The notes below the pieces were generated by a model. That model saw nothing but the letters and a program-made list of their open reading frames with translations. It made no database searches and was not told the DNA's origin. Made by a program: the position numbers and the translations under genes. Of a stretch of DNA of 64,000 nt, positions 55,725 through 63,854 are shown piece after piece. Positions within the stretch are counted from its first letter, which is position 1, and every line of letters starts with the position of its first letter. The stretch spans positions 34,507-98,506 of the IMG/VR virus record IMGVR_UViG_3300020175_000005; one strand, 5' to 3'. The DNA comes from a virus.

Positions 55725-56005
55725 TAAAACACCGTTAGGTTAAGAATTCCATAGATATTGATAAATGTAAAGTATACACTCAGCAATGCAATCCAGGCAG
55801 CATTTCGTCTAATACCTGCGTATGCAGTAAACAAGCTACTGGCAAGATAAAAGGGATAGATCCAAATTAGTGGGGGATTGTCAGCAGTAAAACTCAGCCA
55901 CCCACTTGCAACAATCGCTGTTAGAGTGCCCATCAGCTCTGCATAAAATGCCCTTGGGTCTGAAGTATAACTACTTTTAAAAAACGTCTTGATATTATTA
56001 ATCAC
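55724..56005 (-). CDS. Membrane protein of 93 residues (GTG start)
   Basis: Three predicted transmembrane helices; the first follows RAFYAELMGTLTAIVASGWL. The first codon is GTG, overlapping the stop of the upstream gene. Similar small membrane proteins occur in marine T4-like phages. Role unknown. Confidence 0.6.
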   Translation of the reverse strand: MINNIKTFFKSSYTSDPRAFYAELMGTLTAIVASGWLSFTADNPPLIWIYPFYLASSLFTAYAGIRRNAAWIALLSVYFTFINIYGILNLTVF

Positions 56006-56703
56006 TCAACAACTCCCATAATTTTAACACGGTTCATCATAGTTTCCTTTGCATTGGAATATTTGCTATTCTCGTGCTTATTAACCGTGCCGCGGATTTT
56101 AATTTTTTTACCTTCGATCATATCGCTCAAATCAGGCTGATCTCGCCACCAAAACTTAATAATATCTTTACCTGCATATACACCAGTAATCATATAAACT
56201 GCACTGGTTTGAATGAATTTACAATCAAGGATTTCAACGTTAATGTCATACCTTTTTTTAATTTCACCCATATACTGACTACTATGCTTTAGCTGTGACA
56301 TACGATCATTGACAGACTCACGCTTGCGATCAATTTCAATACTGTGTGGGAGACTAGCAATAATGCTAACACCAAAATTATTGGCGTCTTCCATATCAGA
56401 AAATATCTTTATGATGTTATTATCAAAACTAGATAGATTCCCTGTCATTTTTTTAAGCATTAGCTTGCCGTTCAAATCATCAATTATCTTTTGAGCGGCG
56501 GCATAATTTTCCAAAGTAAACGAATGATTGTCTTCTAATAGGTTAATAATAGAAGTTTTATTATCATTGATAACTACCCCGTTCTCATTTTCATCTGTTG
56601 CTGGTTGGATATATCCCATGCCGCTACGGATAAATCCTTGTCGATTATGAACTTCAACAGAAGCTGCCATTACATCAAGTACTGGACGTTGAATACGTTT
56701 CAT
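56002..56703 (-). CDS. Protein of 233 residues with OB-fold-like C-terminus
   Basis: N-terminal helical region; the C-terminal 60 residues (VYAGKDIIKFWWRDQPDLSD, EGKKIKIRGTVNKHE, and MNRVKIMGVVE) read like an OB-fold, as in proteins that bind single strands. It may join replication; conserved in related phages without a name. It overlaps the membrane gene. Confidence 0.55.
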   Translation of the reverse strand: MKRIQRPVLDVMAASVEVHNRQGFIRSGMGYIQPATDENENGVVINDNKTSIINLLEDNHSFTLENYAAAQKIIDDLNGKLMLKKMTGNLSSFDNNIIKIFSDMEDANNFGVSIIASLPHSIEIDRKRESVNDRMSQLKHSSQYMGEIKKRYDINVEILDCKFIQTSAVYMITGVYAGKDIIKFWWRDQPDLSDMIEGKKIKIRGTVNKHENSKYSNAKETMMNRVKIMGVVE

Positions 56704-56715
56704 GTTACTACTTCC

Positions 56716-57054
56716 TTATTTGAGGTACTGTGGACCAGTCCATCCTACGGTATAATGATCAGCGAGTATGTTTCCACGTGCTGCGTTGCGTGTTGGAGTG
56801 TTAAAGCCGGCTGCTTTCAATATATCACCCTTATAGAACTTTTTATCATTTTCAGATTTAACAATAAAACCCCAAACTGAACTCTTAGTGATAATTTTAA
56901 TATATTTAATGCCTTCTTTAACTTCGATACGATCATTAAATTCATCAATCATTTTTTGGGTATGCGCTTCAACTTTGCGAGTACCATTTCGTGTCATAAA
57001 CTTAGCATAGTCTGCTTTAATTGTTTCAATCAACATATTGATTTCATTTTGCAT
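56716..57054 (-). CDS. Protein of 112 residues, unknown
   Basis: The start is set at the ATG 57052-57054, with GGAG at 8 bases. The upstream ATG (57087) lies only 2 bp from the -10 of a strong promoter, before the expected RNA start, so it cannot be used from that promoter. The protein has IKYIKIITKSSVWGFIVKSE followed by KFYKGDILKAAGF and looks like a small beta-barrel with basic helices. No family recognised. Confidence 0.6.
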   Translation of the reverse strand: MQNEINMLIETIKADYAKFMTRNGTRKVEAHTQKMIDEFNDRIEVKEGIKYIKIITKSSVWGFIVKSENDKKFYKGDILKAAGFNTPTRNAARGNILADHYTVGWTGPQYLK

Positions 57055-57089
57055 ATCGTGTACTCCAGCTTTGTTTAACTTACTCATAT

Positions 57090-57118
57090 AATATAGCAGT
57101 AAGACATCTTGATGTCAA
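57090..57118 (-). promoter_or_regulatory. Sigma70-like promoter for the genes at 55509-57054
   Basis: TTGACA (57113-57118), 17 bp, TATATT (57090-57095) on the minus strand, directly preceded by the conserved hairpin block. Confidence 0.8.
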
Positions 57119-57121
57119 GAA

Positions 57122-57159
57122 GAAAGCGAACAATAAAATCGTTCGCTTTCAATAGGTTA
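57122..57159 (-). repeat. Hairpin-plus-CAATAGGTTA block, copy 2
   Basis: GAAAGCGAAC/GTTCGCTTTC hairpin (57122-57150) followed by CAATAGGTTA on the plus strand; 36 bases are identical to the copy near 55467. It follows the stop of the gene at 57179 on the minus strand and precedes a promoter. Confidence 0.7.
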
Positions 57160-57178
57160 TAATTTTTATTAAAAATAA

Positions 57179-57637
57179 TTACAAAGAAATATCTTCAAGT
57201 CCAGCCGCACGTAGTTTAACAATGTTATTAATTTGAAACTGTTTTGCCTCAAGTGCTTTAATCACACCGATAAATCTATTTCGCACTAAGCTGAAATCGT
57301 TGATGAGGTATTGTAAGTTAACTACTTCCTCTTCCCCATCAACGAATTTTTCAGCATCTCGACTAGACAGAGCCCTATTGTAGGATTCTAAAAACTTGCG
57401 AAAGATCTTACTGCGAGTCCTACGCATTTCTGTATTTAGAAATTCCAGTATCGCTTCGACTTCCTGAAGCTGATTGAAACGGTGCTCGACAATACCCGGC
57501 ATGTCACGGCTCTGTTTTTCGAGATTACCTTTCATTCCACATTCATATCTAGCTGAGTCAATTTCACGCTCAAAGTGAGAAATTGCACTAACAATCTCAG
57601 CCATATTTGCAGTAACTTTACGATACCAAATGCTCAT
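57179..57637 (-). CDS. Conserved helical phage protein of 152 residues next to uvsX
   Basis: Almost all helix: MSIWYRKVTANMAEIVSAIS, then FEREIDSARYECGMKGNLEK, then FNQLQEVEAILEFLN. I recall the same protein beside uvsX in cyanophages. Likely a coiled-coil partner of recombination; function not known. Confidence 0.7.
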   Translation of the reverse strand: MSIWYRKVTANMAEIVSAISHFEREIDSARYECGMKGNLEKQSRDMPGIVEHRFNQLQEVEAILEFLNTEMRRTRSKIFRKFLESYNRALSSRDAEKFVDGEEEVVNLQYLINDFSLVRNRFIGVIKALEAKQFQINNIVKLRAAGLEDISL

Positions 57638-57640
57638 TTT

Positions 57641-57913
57641 TTACCAATCTAACTCTTCGTCATCTTCATTGGCGTCTTCAAAAACATCAACATCTTCTTC
57701 TTCCATTTCGAGATATGCATCAACTGCGTCACTTAAAAACTGGCAATGCTCTGCTAATTCTGCAACATTGTCTTTAATTTCAAATCCGTGGTCAACCAAA
57801 TGGCCGACCACTTCTTCTGCGAAAGAATCTTTATCTTTGTTTGATATGATTAACGAAGTCGCACTATCATACATTTGGAATACAAATTCCAGATCTGAAT
57901 CACTCAATACCAT
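57641..57913 (-). CDS. Acidic protein of 90 residues overlapping uvsX
   Basis: The ATG at 57911-57913 has an AGGAG ribosome site inside the end of uvsX and is preferred over a frame reaching 57976. The protein is helical and ends in a very acidic tail (EMEEEDVDVFEDANEDDEEL). May mimic DNA or bind UvsX. No family recognised. Confidence 0.6.
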   Translation of the reverse strand: MVLSDSDLEFVFQMYDSATSLIISNKDKDSFAEEVVGHLVDHGFEIKDNVAELAEHCQFLSDAVDAYLEMEEEDVDVFEDANEDDEELDW

Positions 57914-59030
57914 CGGCTGTCTCCTCGATATAAGGAGTTTCCTCCGTTGTGATATCCAATGTATCTTCTTCTGCAATTACTTCAATAGCATCAACAACCT
58001 CATCGTCATATTCGGTCATAATGAGATCTAATGCACCATCCTTGTTAGCATTCCAAGGCTTACGGAACATCTTGATTACTTCACCAGTTACATGGCTAGT
58101 ATATTCCAAACTATTGCCGCTTTTCTTGAGAATATCTTTTGCTTCCAAAAACTCTACAAGACCACTATATGGGCTCATACCTGTTTCATAAGGAATTTCA
58201 ACTTGGACGCTTTCAAAAGGTTTTGCATAACGTGTTTTCATAACCTTACATGCTGCACGAATACCATGCACTTGCGAAGTTTTATTGCCGTCTGCATCTG
58301 TTTTCAATTTCAATTTACGCATCGCAACAACAATGCTTGATGCATAGATGAAACCTTGACCACCTGAAATCTTATCATCTGGGTCAAACATATCTTGTGA
58401 TGCGTATGTGTGGTTAGTTGCCATTAAGCCTACGTTGTATTCGCCAAACATATTAACTGTGTTGCGAACAAGTGATGTTAGTGCCTTGGGCTTACGACCC
58501 AGATCACCTTTCATATCACCAGCTTCAAACTGTTTAACATCTGTCGGCGTGAGCATCATGCCCAATGAGTCAACTACAAACAATACTTTAGGGCGCTCGT
58601 CCTTTTCCTTATCTGCAAACTCTTTCTTATAGTCTGTCATAAAATCACTAATAACTTTAGCAACATCATCGATCATAGCCAAGTTGAGTTTTAGTAGTTT
58701 TTCTGGAGACGTGTCTACGTCTAGAGCATGTAGCCAGCTTTCATCAAGTGCATTTTCTGTATCAATTAGTACAACAAAAATTCCTTGATCCTGTGCTTGT
58801 TTAACAATATTACCTGAAGCAATATATGATTTACCTGCGCCGGATTCTCCAGCTAGTACTGATACTTTACCAAGTGGAATACCTTTGTTGAAGTCTCCAC
58901 TGATTAGTTTGTTTAGGGTATAATTACCCGTGCTGATCCATGTATCTGGATCATTAAACCCGACACTAAGTCCAGGTACCGCCTTAGTAATACTCTTGCG
59001 GAATTTACTTACATCAAATGGTCGTGCCAT
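57900..59030 (-). CDS. uvsX: UvsX, RecA-like recombinase
   Basis: 376 residues. Walker A is GESGAGKS (61-68), Walker B FVVDSLGMML, and the RecA L2-like region with VGLMATNHTYASQ. A long acidic C-terminal tail follows. UvsX forms filaments on single-stranded DNA and drives strand exchange and recombination-dependent replication. It follows gp32 with a strong hairpin between them. Confidence 0.95.
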   Translation of the reverse strand: MARPFDVSKFRKSITKAVPGLSVGFNDPDTWISTGNYTLNKLISGDFNKGIPLGKVSVLAGESGAGKSYIASGNIVKQAQDQGIFVVLIDTENALDESWLHALDVDTSPEKLLKLNLAMIDDVAKVISDFMTDYKKEFADKEKDERPKVLFVVDSLGMMLTPTDVKQFEAGDMKGDLGRKPKALTSLVRNTVNMFGEYNVGLMATNHTYASQDMFDPDDKISGGQGFIYASSIVVAMRKLKLKTDADGNKTSQVHGIRAACKVMKTRYAKPFESVQVEIPYETGMSPYSGLVEFLEAKDILKKSGNSLEYTSHVTGEVIKMFRKPWNANKDGALDLIMTEYDDEVVDAIEVIAEEDTLDITTEETPYIEETADGIE

Positions 59031-59052
59031 ATGTATCTCCTAAATTAATATC

Positions 59053-59075
59053 GGAGGCGACTCATTGTCGCCTCC
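59053..59075 (-). other. Strong hairpin between gp32 and uvsX
   Basis: Perfect 9-bp GGAGGCGAC/GTCGCCTCC stem with a 5-base loop, not followed by a T-run. It may stabilise or process the gp32 message or partly terminate it, which would explain higher gp32 levels. Confidence 0.65.
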
Positions 59076-59089
59076 ATAATGTGTTGGAT

Positions 59090-60094
59090 TTAGTCTTCTT
59101 TGCGTGACCGGATCATTGCAAGAATGTCTTGCGCACTTGCTTGTGGTGCCTCTGCTGCTGGTGCAGGTGCTGCTGGAGCGGGTGCAGGTGCTGCTTCTGC
59201 TACTGGAGCAGGTGCCGCTGGAGCGGGTGCAGGTGCTGCTTCTGCTACTGGAGCAGGTGCCGCTGGAGCGGGTGCATATGAGCGTGAGCCTGATGCTGGA
59301 GCATCTACGCCGTATGGACGATAGAACTCTGCAAAACGCTCAGGATCATATAGTTGACCATCTACACTTGCTTCAAACATTTCCATGATTGCATTAAGTG
59401 CGTTTTGGTCTGGCTTCTTTGGAAGGAAGTCATTGAGATTAAACAAGCCATGTGTTGCAATTGCATCACGTTCTGCTTGATCTAGACCACGTTCGCGGCG
59501 AGCCCAGTTAGATGTTCCGTAATCTGCATACTGACCTTTTTTACCTTTGGTAACTTTAAAGTCTGTGCCCAACTCATAGTCAGTTGGAAGTTCTTGGAAC
59601 TCTGGATCCATAAGAGCCGAACTGATAATTTTATAAATTTGAGGAGAGATTACAAAACGTCGAATTGAATTCTCAGGAACATTGTCTTCTGCCATATCAC
59701 TTTGTGTTACAAAGCCTTGGAAGATATATGAACGTTTTTTCCAATACTTTCGAGCCATGTCTTCCATTGAAGGATCTTTAAACCATGGACGAATTTCTGC
59801 GTGTACCGGACAGCTCTGTCCTTCCCACATTTCTACACAGGGTACCTGTACAGTTACTGGTTTATTCTCGTCGCCGCCTTTGACGCCGGAAAACTCCATG
59901 CGAATCATTTGACGCTCTTTCCAAAAGAACGTATTCATTTCATCTGCATCTGGGAGGAAACGCAATGTTGCGCTAGTGTTTTCTGGAATGTTCCAGTGTG
60001 CGAAAATAGCGTTGTCTCCGCCGCCTGTTGTTCGCTTGTTATTTTGTGAATTATCTTGTGCGAGCAATTTTGCTCTGATTTCTGCTAGTGACAT
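59090..60094 (-). CDS. gp32: Single-stranded DNA-binding protein, T4 gp32-like
   Basis: 334 residues. The N-terminal LAEIRAKLLAQDNSQ resembles the self-association segment of gp32. The OB-fold core has VQVPCVEMWEGQSCPVHAEI, where Cys and His may hold zinc. The C-terminal third (about 270-320) is Ala/Pro-rich with a 15-residue unit (PAPVAEAAP type) repeated, and the tail is short. gp32 coats exposed strands and recruits partners. It has a promoter with a leader of about 90 bases, room for autoregulation. Confidence 0.92.
   Translation of the reverse strand: MSLAEIRAKLLAQDNSQNNKRTTGGGDNAIFAHWNIPENTSATLRFLPDADEMNTFFWKERQMIRMEFSGVKGGDENKPVTVQVPCVEMWEGQSCPVHAEIRPWFKDPSMEDMARKYWKKRSYIFQGFVTQSDMAEDNVPENSIRRFVISPQIYKIISSALMDPEFQELPTDYELGTDFKVTKGKKGQYADYGTSNWARRERGLDQAERDAIATHGLFNLNDFLPKKPDQNALNAIMEMFEASVDGQLYDPERFAEFYRPYGVDAPASGSRSYAPAPAAPAPVAEAAPAPAPAAPAPVAEAAPAPAPAAPAPAAEAPQASAQDILAMIRSRKED
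59148..59274 (-). repeat. 45-bp tandem repeat in the gp32 tail
   Basis: About 2.5 copies of a 45-base unit encoding the Ala/Pro/Val/Glu linker of gp32; the copies are nearly identical in DNA, so they are recent and may vary in number between strains. Confidence 0.8.
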
Positions 60095-60190
60095 AATGTT
60101 TTTCCTTTATTAGCCTATATTAGTAGCGAAGAACTATTCTTCACTTTGTGTGTTGTAGTCTATTGACTACTTGCCTTTGTTTGCCTATAC

Positions 60191-60219
60191 AGTATAGTAC
60201 TTTGAGTGCTTACTGTCAA
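60191..60219 (-). promoter_or_regulatory. Sigma70-like promoter for gp32
   Basis: TTGACA (60214-60219), 17 bp, TATACT (60191-60196) on the minus strand. Leader of about 90 bases. Confidence 0.75.
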
Positions 60220-60237
60220 GCACTTTTTGCAAAATAA

Positions 60238-61518
60238 TTATCCAACCATTTTGCGTAGTGTAAGCATAACACCTTCATCAAGTGCAATGCTTTCAACTGG
60301 TTCTGAAACACGGTTGGCTGTTTTGTTTAAATACATAGCCATCTGTGCAACTAAGTTTAATGTTTTTGGTGACATCTCTGTAACCAATTCACTTAGTCTT
60401 AGCAAGTGATTTGCACCTGCGTCATTTTTAGCATTTGTTCCTAGGAAAGTAAGCATGGAGGCCAGCTTTGCTGACGAACCATGTTGTCCACCAAATTTAT
60501 TTGGATCCTGATGATCAGGATGGTCTGGATCATTTGCATCAAACGAAATACCAAAGTCTTGCTTGTCTTTAATCATATCGTATAGTGCAGAAATGGTTTC
60601 TTTCTCCATGCTATCTTTAAATGCTGCTTCGCCTACAATCTTATTGACACGAGTCATTGCTTTTTCCAAATCTTCAGTTGTAATAGTATTGTATAGGAAT
60701 TTTTCTGAAATGTCAACACCTTTGTCTTCTTCTGTCACTTCTTGTGCTTGGAAGTTGTTATAACCTTTAAGTGTTGTGAGACTATTGATTGTTTCTTTTA
60801 GTCGGGCCATGTGGCCACGTACTGTTTCTACAATCTCGGTATTATTCTCATTTACCAATTTGTTTGATCTAACATGTCTTACAAACTTGTTTAAATCTGC
60901 GATCTCTTCACATAATGATAAAATACTTACACCTTTATCATCATAAGGAGTACCGCCTTCGTTGACGTGCATCGCCATCGCTTTTGCTCCTGCCATGTAT
61001 TTGTATGGGAAGCTAAATCTTTCACCTTGGGAGTTTTCAATGAATAAGCTGTGTATGTTACGGCTACGTGATCCACGTACTTCTTCGTTAACACCTTTTG
61101 TGTGCTTAATGATTAGTTTGGCTTTTTGCATTGGCATATAGCTCGTTTTTACGCCGCCAAAGGCTTTGCCAAATGCTGCTGATTCTGTTACACTTTGATG
61201 TGCAAAATCTTTTGGGGTTATTGTTTTATCAAACTTTTTCACTGTAAATTCACCTAGGTTCTTGTGGGCTATGTTTTTAATAATAGATATTAATTTTTTA
61301 TTTGCTACGACGTCGAAATCATGTCCCGCCTGAACTAAAACTTCTGCTTTTGTATCATTGAAACGTATACTTACCATTAAGTCAGCGTCTGACGAATAGA
61401 AGCGTGTAGCTTCTACCGGATCAGTTGTTTTACTTCCATCATTCTTATATAGCAATAGGCTGTAATTTGCGCCTTTTAATACATTGAATATTTCTGAACT
61501 TAAATCTTCGTTTTCCAC
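60238..61518 (-). CDS. Probable structural or head-associated protein (GTG start)
   Basis: 426 residues with a GTG first codon. The middle includes NIAHKNLGEFTVKKFDKTIT and PFKYMAGAKAMAMHVNEGGT-like sequence (FPYKYMAGAKAMAMHVNEGG), which I recall as conserved in marine T4-like phages. A late-type promoter precedes it, as expected for a virion gene. Function unknown. Confidence 0.6.
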   Translation of the reverse strand: MENEDLSSEIFNVLKGANYSLLLYKNDGSKTTDPVEATRFYSSDADLMVSIRFNDTKAEVLVQAGHDFDVVANKKLISIIKNIAHKNLGEFTVKKFDKTITPKDFAHQSVTESAAFGKAFGGVKTSYMPMQKAKLIIKHTKGVNEEVRGSRSRNIHSLFIENSQGERFSFPYKYMAGAKAMAMHVNEGGTPYDDKGVSILSLCEEIADLNKFVRHVRSNKLVNENNTEIVETVRGHMARLKETINSLTTLKGYNNFQAQEVTEEDKGVDISEKFLYNTITTEDLEKAMTRVNKIVGEAAFKDSMEKETISALYDMIKDKQDFGISFDANDPDHPDHQDPNKFGGQHGSSAKLASMLTFLGTNAKNDAGANHLLRLSELVTEMSPKTLNLVAQMAMYLNKTANRVSEPVESIALDEGVMLTLRKMVG

Positions 61519-61540
61519 ATTGATGCCCTCTTGTTATATG

Positions 61541-61548
61541 TATTTATG
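61541..61548 (-). promoter_or_regulatory. Late promoter-like motif CATAAATA
   Basis: One mismatch from TATAAATA, 22 bp before the gene at 60238, in the gap after the terminase. Confidence 0.5.
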
Positions 61549-61557
61549 CAAATAGGC

Positions 61558-63111
61558 TTATAAAAAGCTCATTGGCATTGGCTCGTCATAATCGTCATCA
61601 TCATCTGTTCCTAGATATTCAAATGCTGCATCTTCATACCTAGTCACTTCCTGTGCCATGCGTACAATTAATACTAATGACATAACTAGATCATCAGTTT
61701 CACCTTCTTTAGCACTAAAACTATTACCACGGGCAATAAATGTTTTTAATTCTCTTAATAGAGGTGCGCTGGCTATCTCAATTTTATCTGTCTCAACCCA
61801 ATGCTTTAATTTAGCACATGCTGATAGCTTTGTTTTGTGTGTTGTAGTGAACCCACGTCTGAGCTTTGTACTGTTGCCACGTTTTTTTGGTTCAGTTAAA
61901 AATGTTCCTGGTATATTTTCTTCGCCAATACCTTCAACCGTGACAAGTGCCGCTTCGCCAAGGGTGTTGTTTTCTATACTATAGTATATTTCACTCTTTC
62001 CTTTACTTTCTGTTTCAATATATTTGCATAATGTCTGCAATATTTTAACCTGCTGTTGTATTGGGGTTTTATTATGCATCCACTCTGCCACTTGTAGCAT
62101 GCCAGGAAGTTCGTATACTTGTATAGCTGCATTGTCGCCTCCTGTTCCTAAGCTAGGATCTAATGACAGCAAATACAGTGCGCCAGGTTTAACTGGCTTG
62201 TACCAACGTACCTGTCCTTGTTTAGCCCATGGATCTTTTGATTCCATCATGGTTAACTTTAAACCACTAATTAAAGTTTCATCAAAGGCAATAAATTCAT
62301 TTAGGTGTTCGCGGCGGAAACGTTCTTCACCAATTTTAGCTTCTTCCTCATCTGCCCATTCTTGATCTCTATCTGGATGTTCTTTCCAATCAGCGTTATA
62401 GCTCTTGAACCCATTCTTACCTGTTGCTTTTTTGTTGCCATACTCGTCAATTGTATTGCATGCTTCACGCCAAATTTGTGCAAACTGATCATCGTCCTGG
62501 TTGGGTGTACTGGTAATAATACATTTACCGCCAGTACTTAGGGTAGGAGATAGTGCTGTCCAGAATTCACGGGCAATGCTGGGACGCACAAATGCAAATT
62601 CGTCCAAGTATGCTAACGATATACTCAAACCACGTCCGGTGTTATCTGTTGTTGCCTGTGCAATGATTCGGCTACCATTGTCAAACTCTATACTACCTTT
62701 GTTGTAGCTAGTAACACCAGCTCGGATAAAGTTAGGCAATAATTCATAGCTGAAACGAATACGTGTCATAATCTCTTGTGCACCACTATATTTGTGAGCT
62801 GCAATAAGGATGGTTTGGTCAGGCATAAACATACTGTACCACAGTAAATACGCACCAGCTGCTGTTGACTTGCCCATTTGACGACTAATCAATGCAATAC
62901 TATACCTATAATCATGATATGATCGTATTAGCTCTTTTTGGTACCCAAAAAGTTTAAATTTCATACGTCCCTTTGTTGGATGTTGTATCCAGCAATATTC
63001 TTCAATAAAATACAAAGGGTCATCCATGCATTTAGCAAGTTCTAATATCTGCTCTTGGGTGTATGTTTCTTTTATATAAGGGGTTTTAGTTAATTTAGTA
63101 TCTACACTCAT
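61558..63111 (-). CDS. gp17: Terminase large subunit, T4 gp17-like
   Basis: 517 residues. ATPase: Walker A SRQMGKST (76-83), Walker B AYLDEF (167-172), and coupling motif ITSTPN. Nuclease: LLSLDPSLGTGGDN near 323 and a terminal Asp cluster (GETDDLVMSL). It translocates and cuts concatemeric DNA into proheads. It overlaps the oxygenase-like gene by ATGA. Confidence 0.96.
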   Translation of the reverse strand: MSVDTKLTKTPYIKETYTQEQILELAKCMDDPLYFIEEYCWIQHPTKGRMKFKLFGYQKELIRSYHDYRYSIALISRQMGKSTAAGAYLLWYSMFMPDQTILIAAHKYSGAQEIMTRIRFSYELLPNFIRAGVTSYNKGSIEFDNGSRIIAQATTDNTGRGLSISLAYLDEFAFVRPSIAREFWTALSPTLSTGGKCIITSTPNQDDDQFAQIWREACNTIDEYGNKKATGKNGFKSYNADWKEHPDRDQEWADEEEAKIGEERFRREHLNEFIAFDETLISGLKLTMMESKDPWAKQGQVRWYKPVKPGALYLLSLDPSLGTGGDNAAIQVYELPGMLQVAEWMHNKTPIQQQVKILQTLCKYIETESKGKSEIYYSIENNTLGEAALVTVEGIGEENIPGTFLTEPKKRGNSTKLRRGFTTTHKTKLSACAKLKHWVETDKIEIASAPLLRELKTFIARGNSFSAKEGETDDLVMSLVLIVRMAQEVTRYEDAAFEYLGTDDDDDYDEPMPMSFL

Positions 63112-63854
63112 CTTGCTCTTTCCAGATTAAAAATAATACTGTATCTAGGTGTTTTATCACCGCCTAGATATGTTACTCCATGAGTAGTTGGCTCATAACC
63201 ATTTTCAGTTGCGTAATCTCCCCATCCCCACAGGGTATAATTATTTGAGAGTTCATTGCCTGTAATCATGTGGTTATTTTTCATATAATAATATGCACGA
63301 CTACTTTCTCCCAAATGCAAACTTCCATAATTTTCATCTTCGTGGTCGTTGCCAAAACGTACAAAATTCCAAAACATATAGCTATGGTAATCTACATTTT
63401 TTGGTATGTCATATTTTACAATCATTAATGTTGTTTGAGTTGCATTGTTAAACAATTTTCCTTTTTGTTTAAGATCGCCTAAAAACGTGTCTCTTATATT
63501 ATAAAAATATTCCAGTGCTGGAATTTCGGTTGTATTAGCCCACTCTGGTATATATAATTTATCCCTAGTAACTATATCGTTTATGGTTGAACCTCGATCG
63601 TCTGGTTGTTTTTCTGGTGGTAAATTTGCTCCAGGTTGGTGCCAATCATGTAATCCTGCCATACAGTCTTTATCCCAGGCTATACACTTGTTAGTATACT
63701 TATATGTCCAAACCCTGCGAGGTGTTTTATCGTCTGCAACAAAAGTTAAATCAAAAAGGTCCTTCTTTCCTTCTAATTGATTAAAAAGTTCATTACACTT
63801 TTCCCATCTGTCGTTGAACTGACCTAATCTAGGTTCTTTTTTAATCTCAATCAT
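63108..63854 (-). CDS. 2OG-Fe(II) oxygenase-like protein (paralogue of the gene at 14655)
   Basis: 248 residues from the ATG at 63852-63854, which overlaps the upstream stop as ATGA. The C-terminal HEDENYGSLHLGE, TTHGVTY and RYSIIFNLE parallel those of the protein at 14655-15527. The HxD...H...R order suggests a Fe(II) dioxygenase; the two proteins share little in their first halves. Role unknown; place beside terminase suggests late expression. Confidence 0.55.
   Translation of the reverse strand: MIEIKKEPRLGQFNDRWEKCNELFNQLEGKKDLFDLTFVADDKTPRRVWTYKYTNKCIAWDKDCMAGLHDWHQPGANLPPEKQPDDRGSTINDIVTRDKLYIPEWANTTEIPALEYFYNIRDTFLGDLKQKGKLFNNATQTTLMIVKYDIPKNVDYHSYMFWNFVRFGNDHEDENYGSLHLGESSRAYYYMKNNHMITGNELSNNYTLWGWGDYATENGYEPTTHGVTYLGGDKTPRYSIIFNLERAR

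Noticed and set aside
55467-57159. Insertion-sequence ends, suggested by the duplicated 36-base block
   Set aside because: There is no transposase and no target duplication; the copies sit precisely upstream of promoters, so a terminator-promoter cassette explains them.
59148-59274. A CRISPR-like or other interspersed repeat array
   Set aside because: The repeat is tandem, in frame and encodes the Ala/Pro linker of gp32.
59100-59388. Plus-strand frames opposite the gp32 tail
   Set aside because: They are mirror translations of the 45-bp repeat with no ribosome sites.
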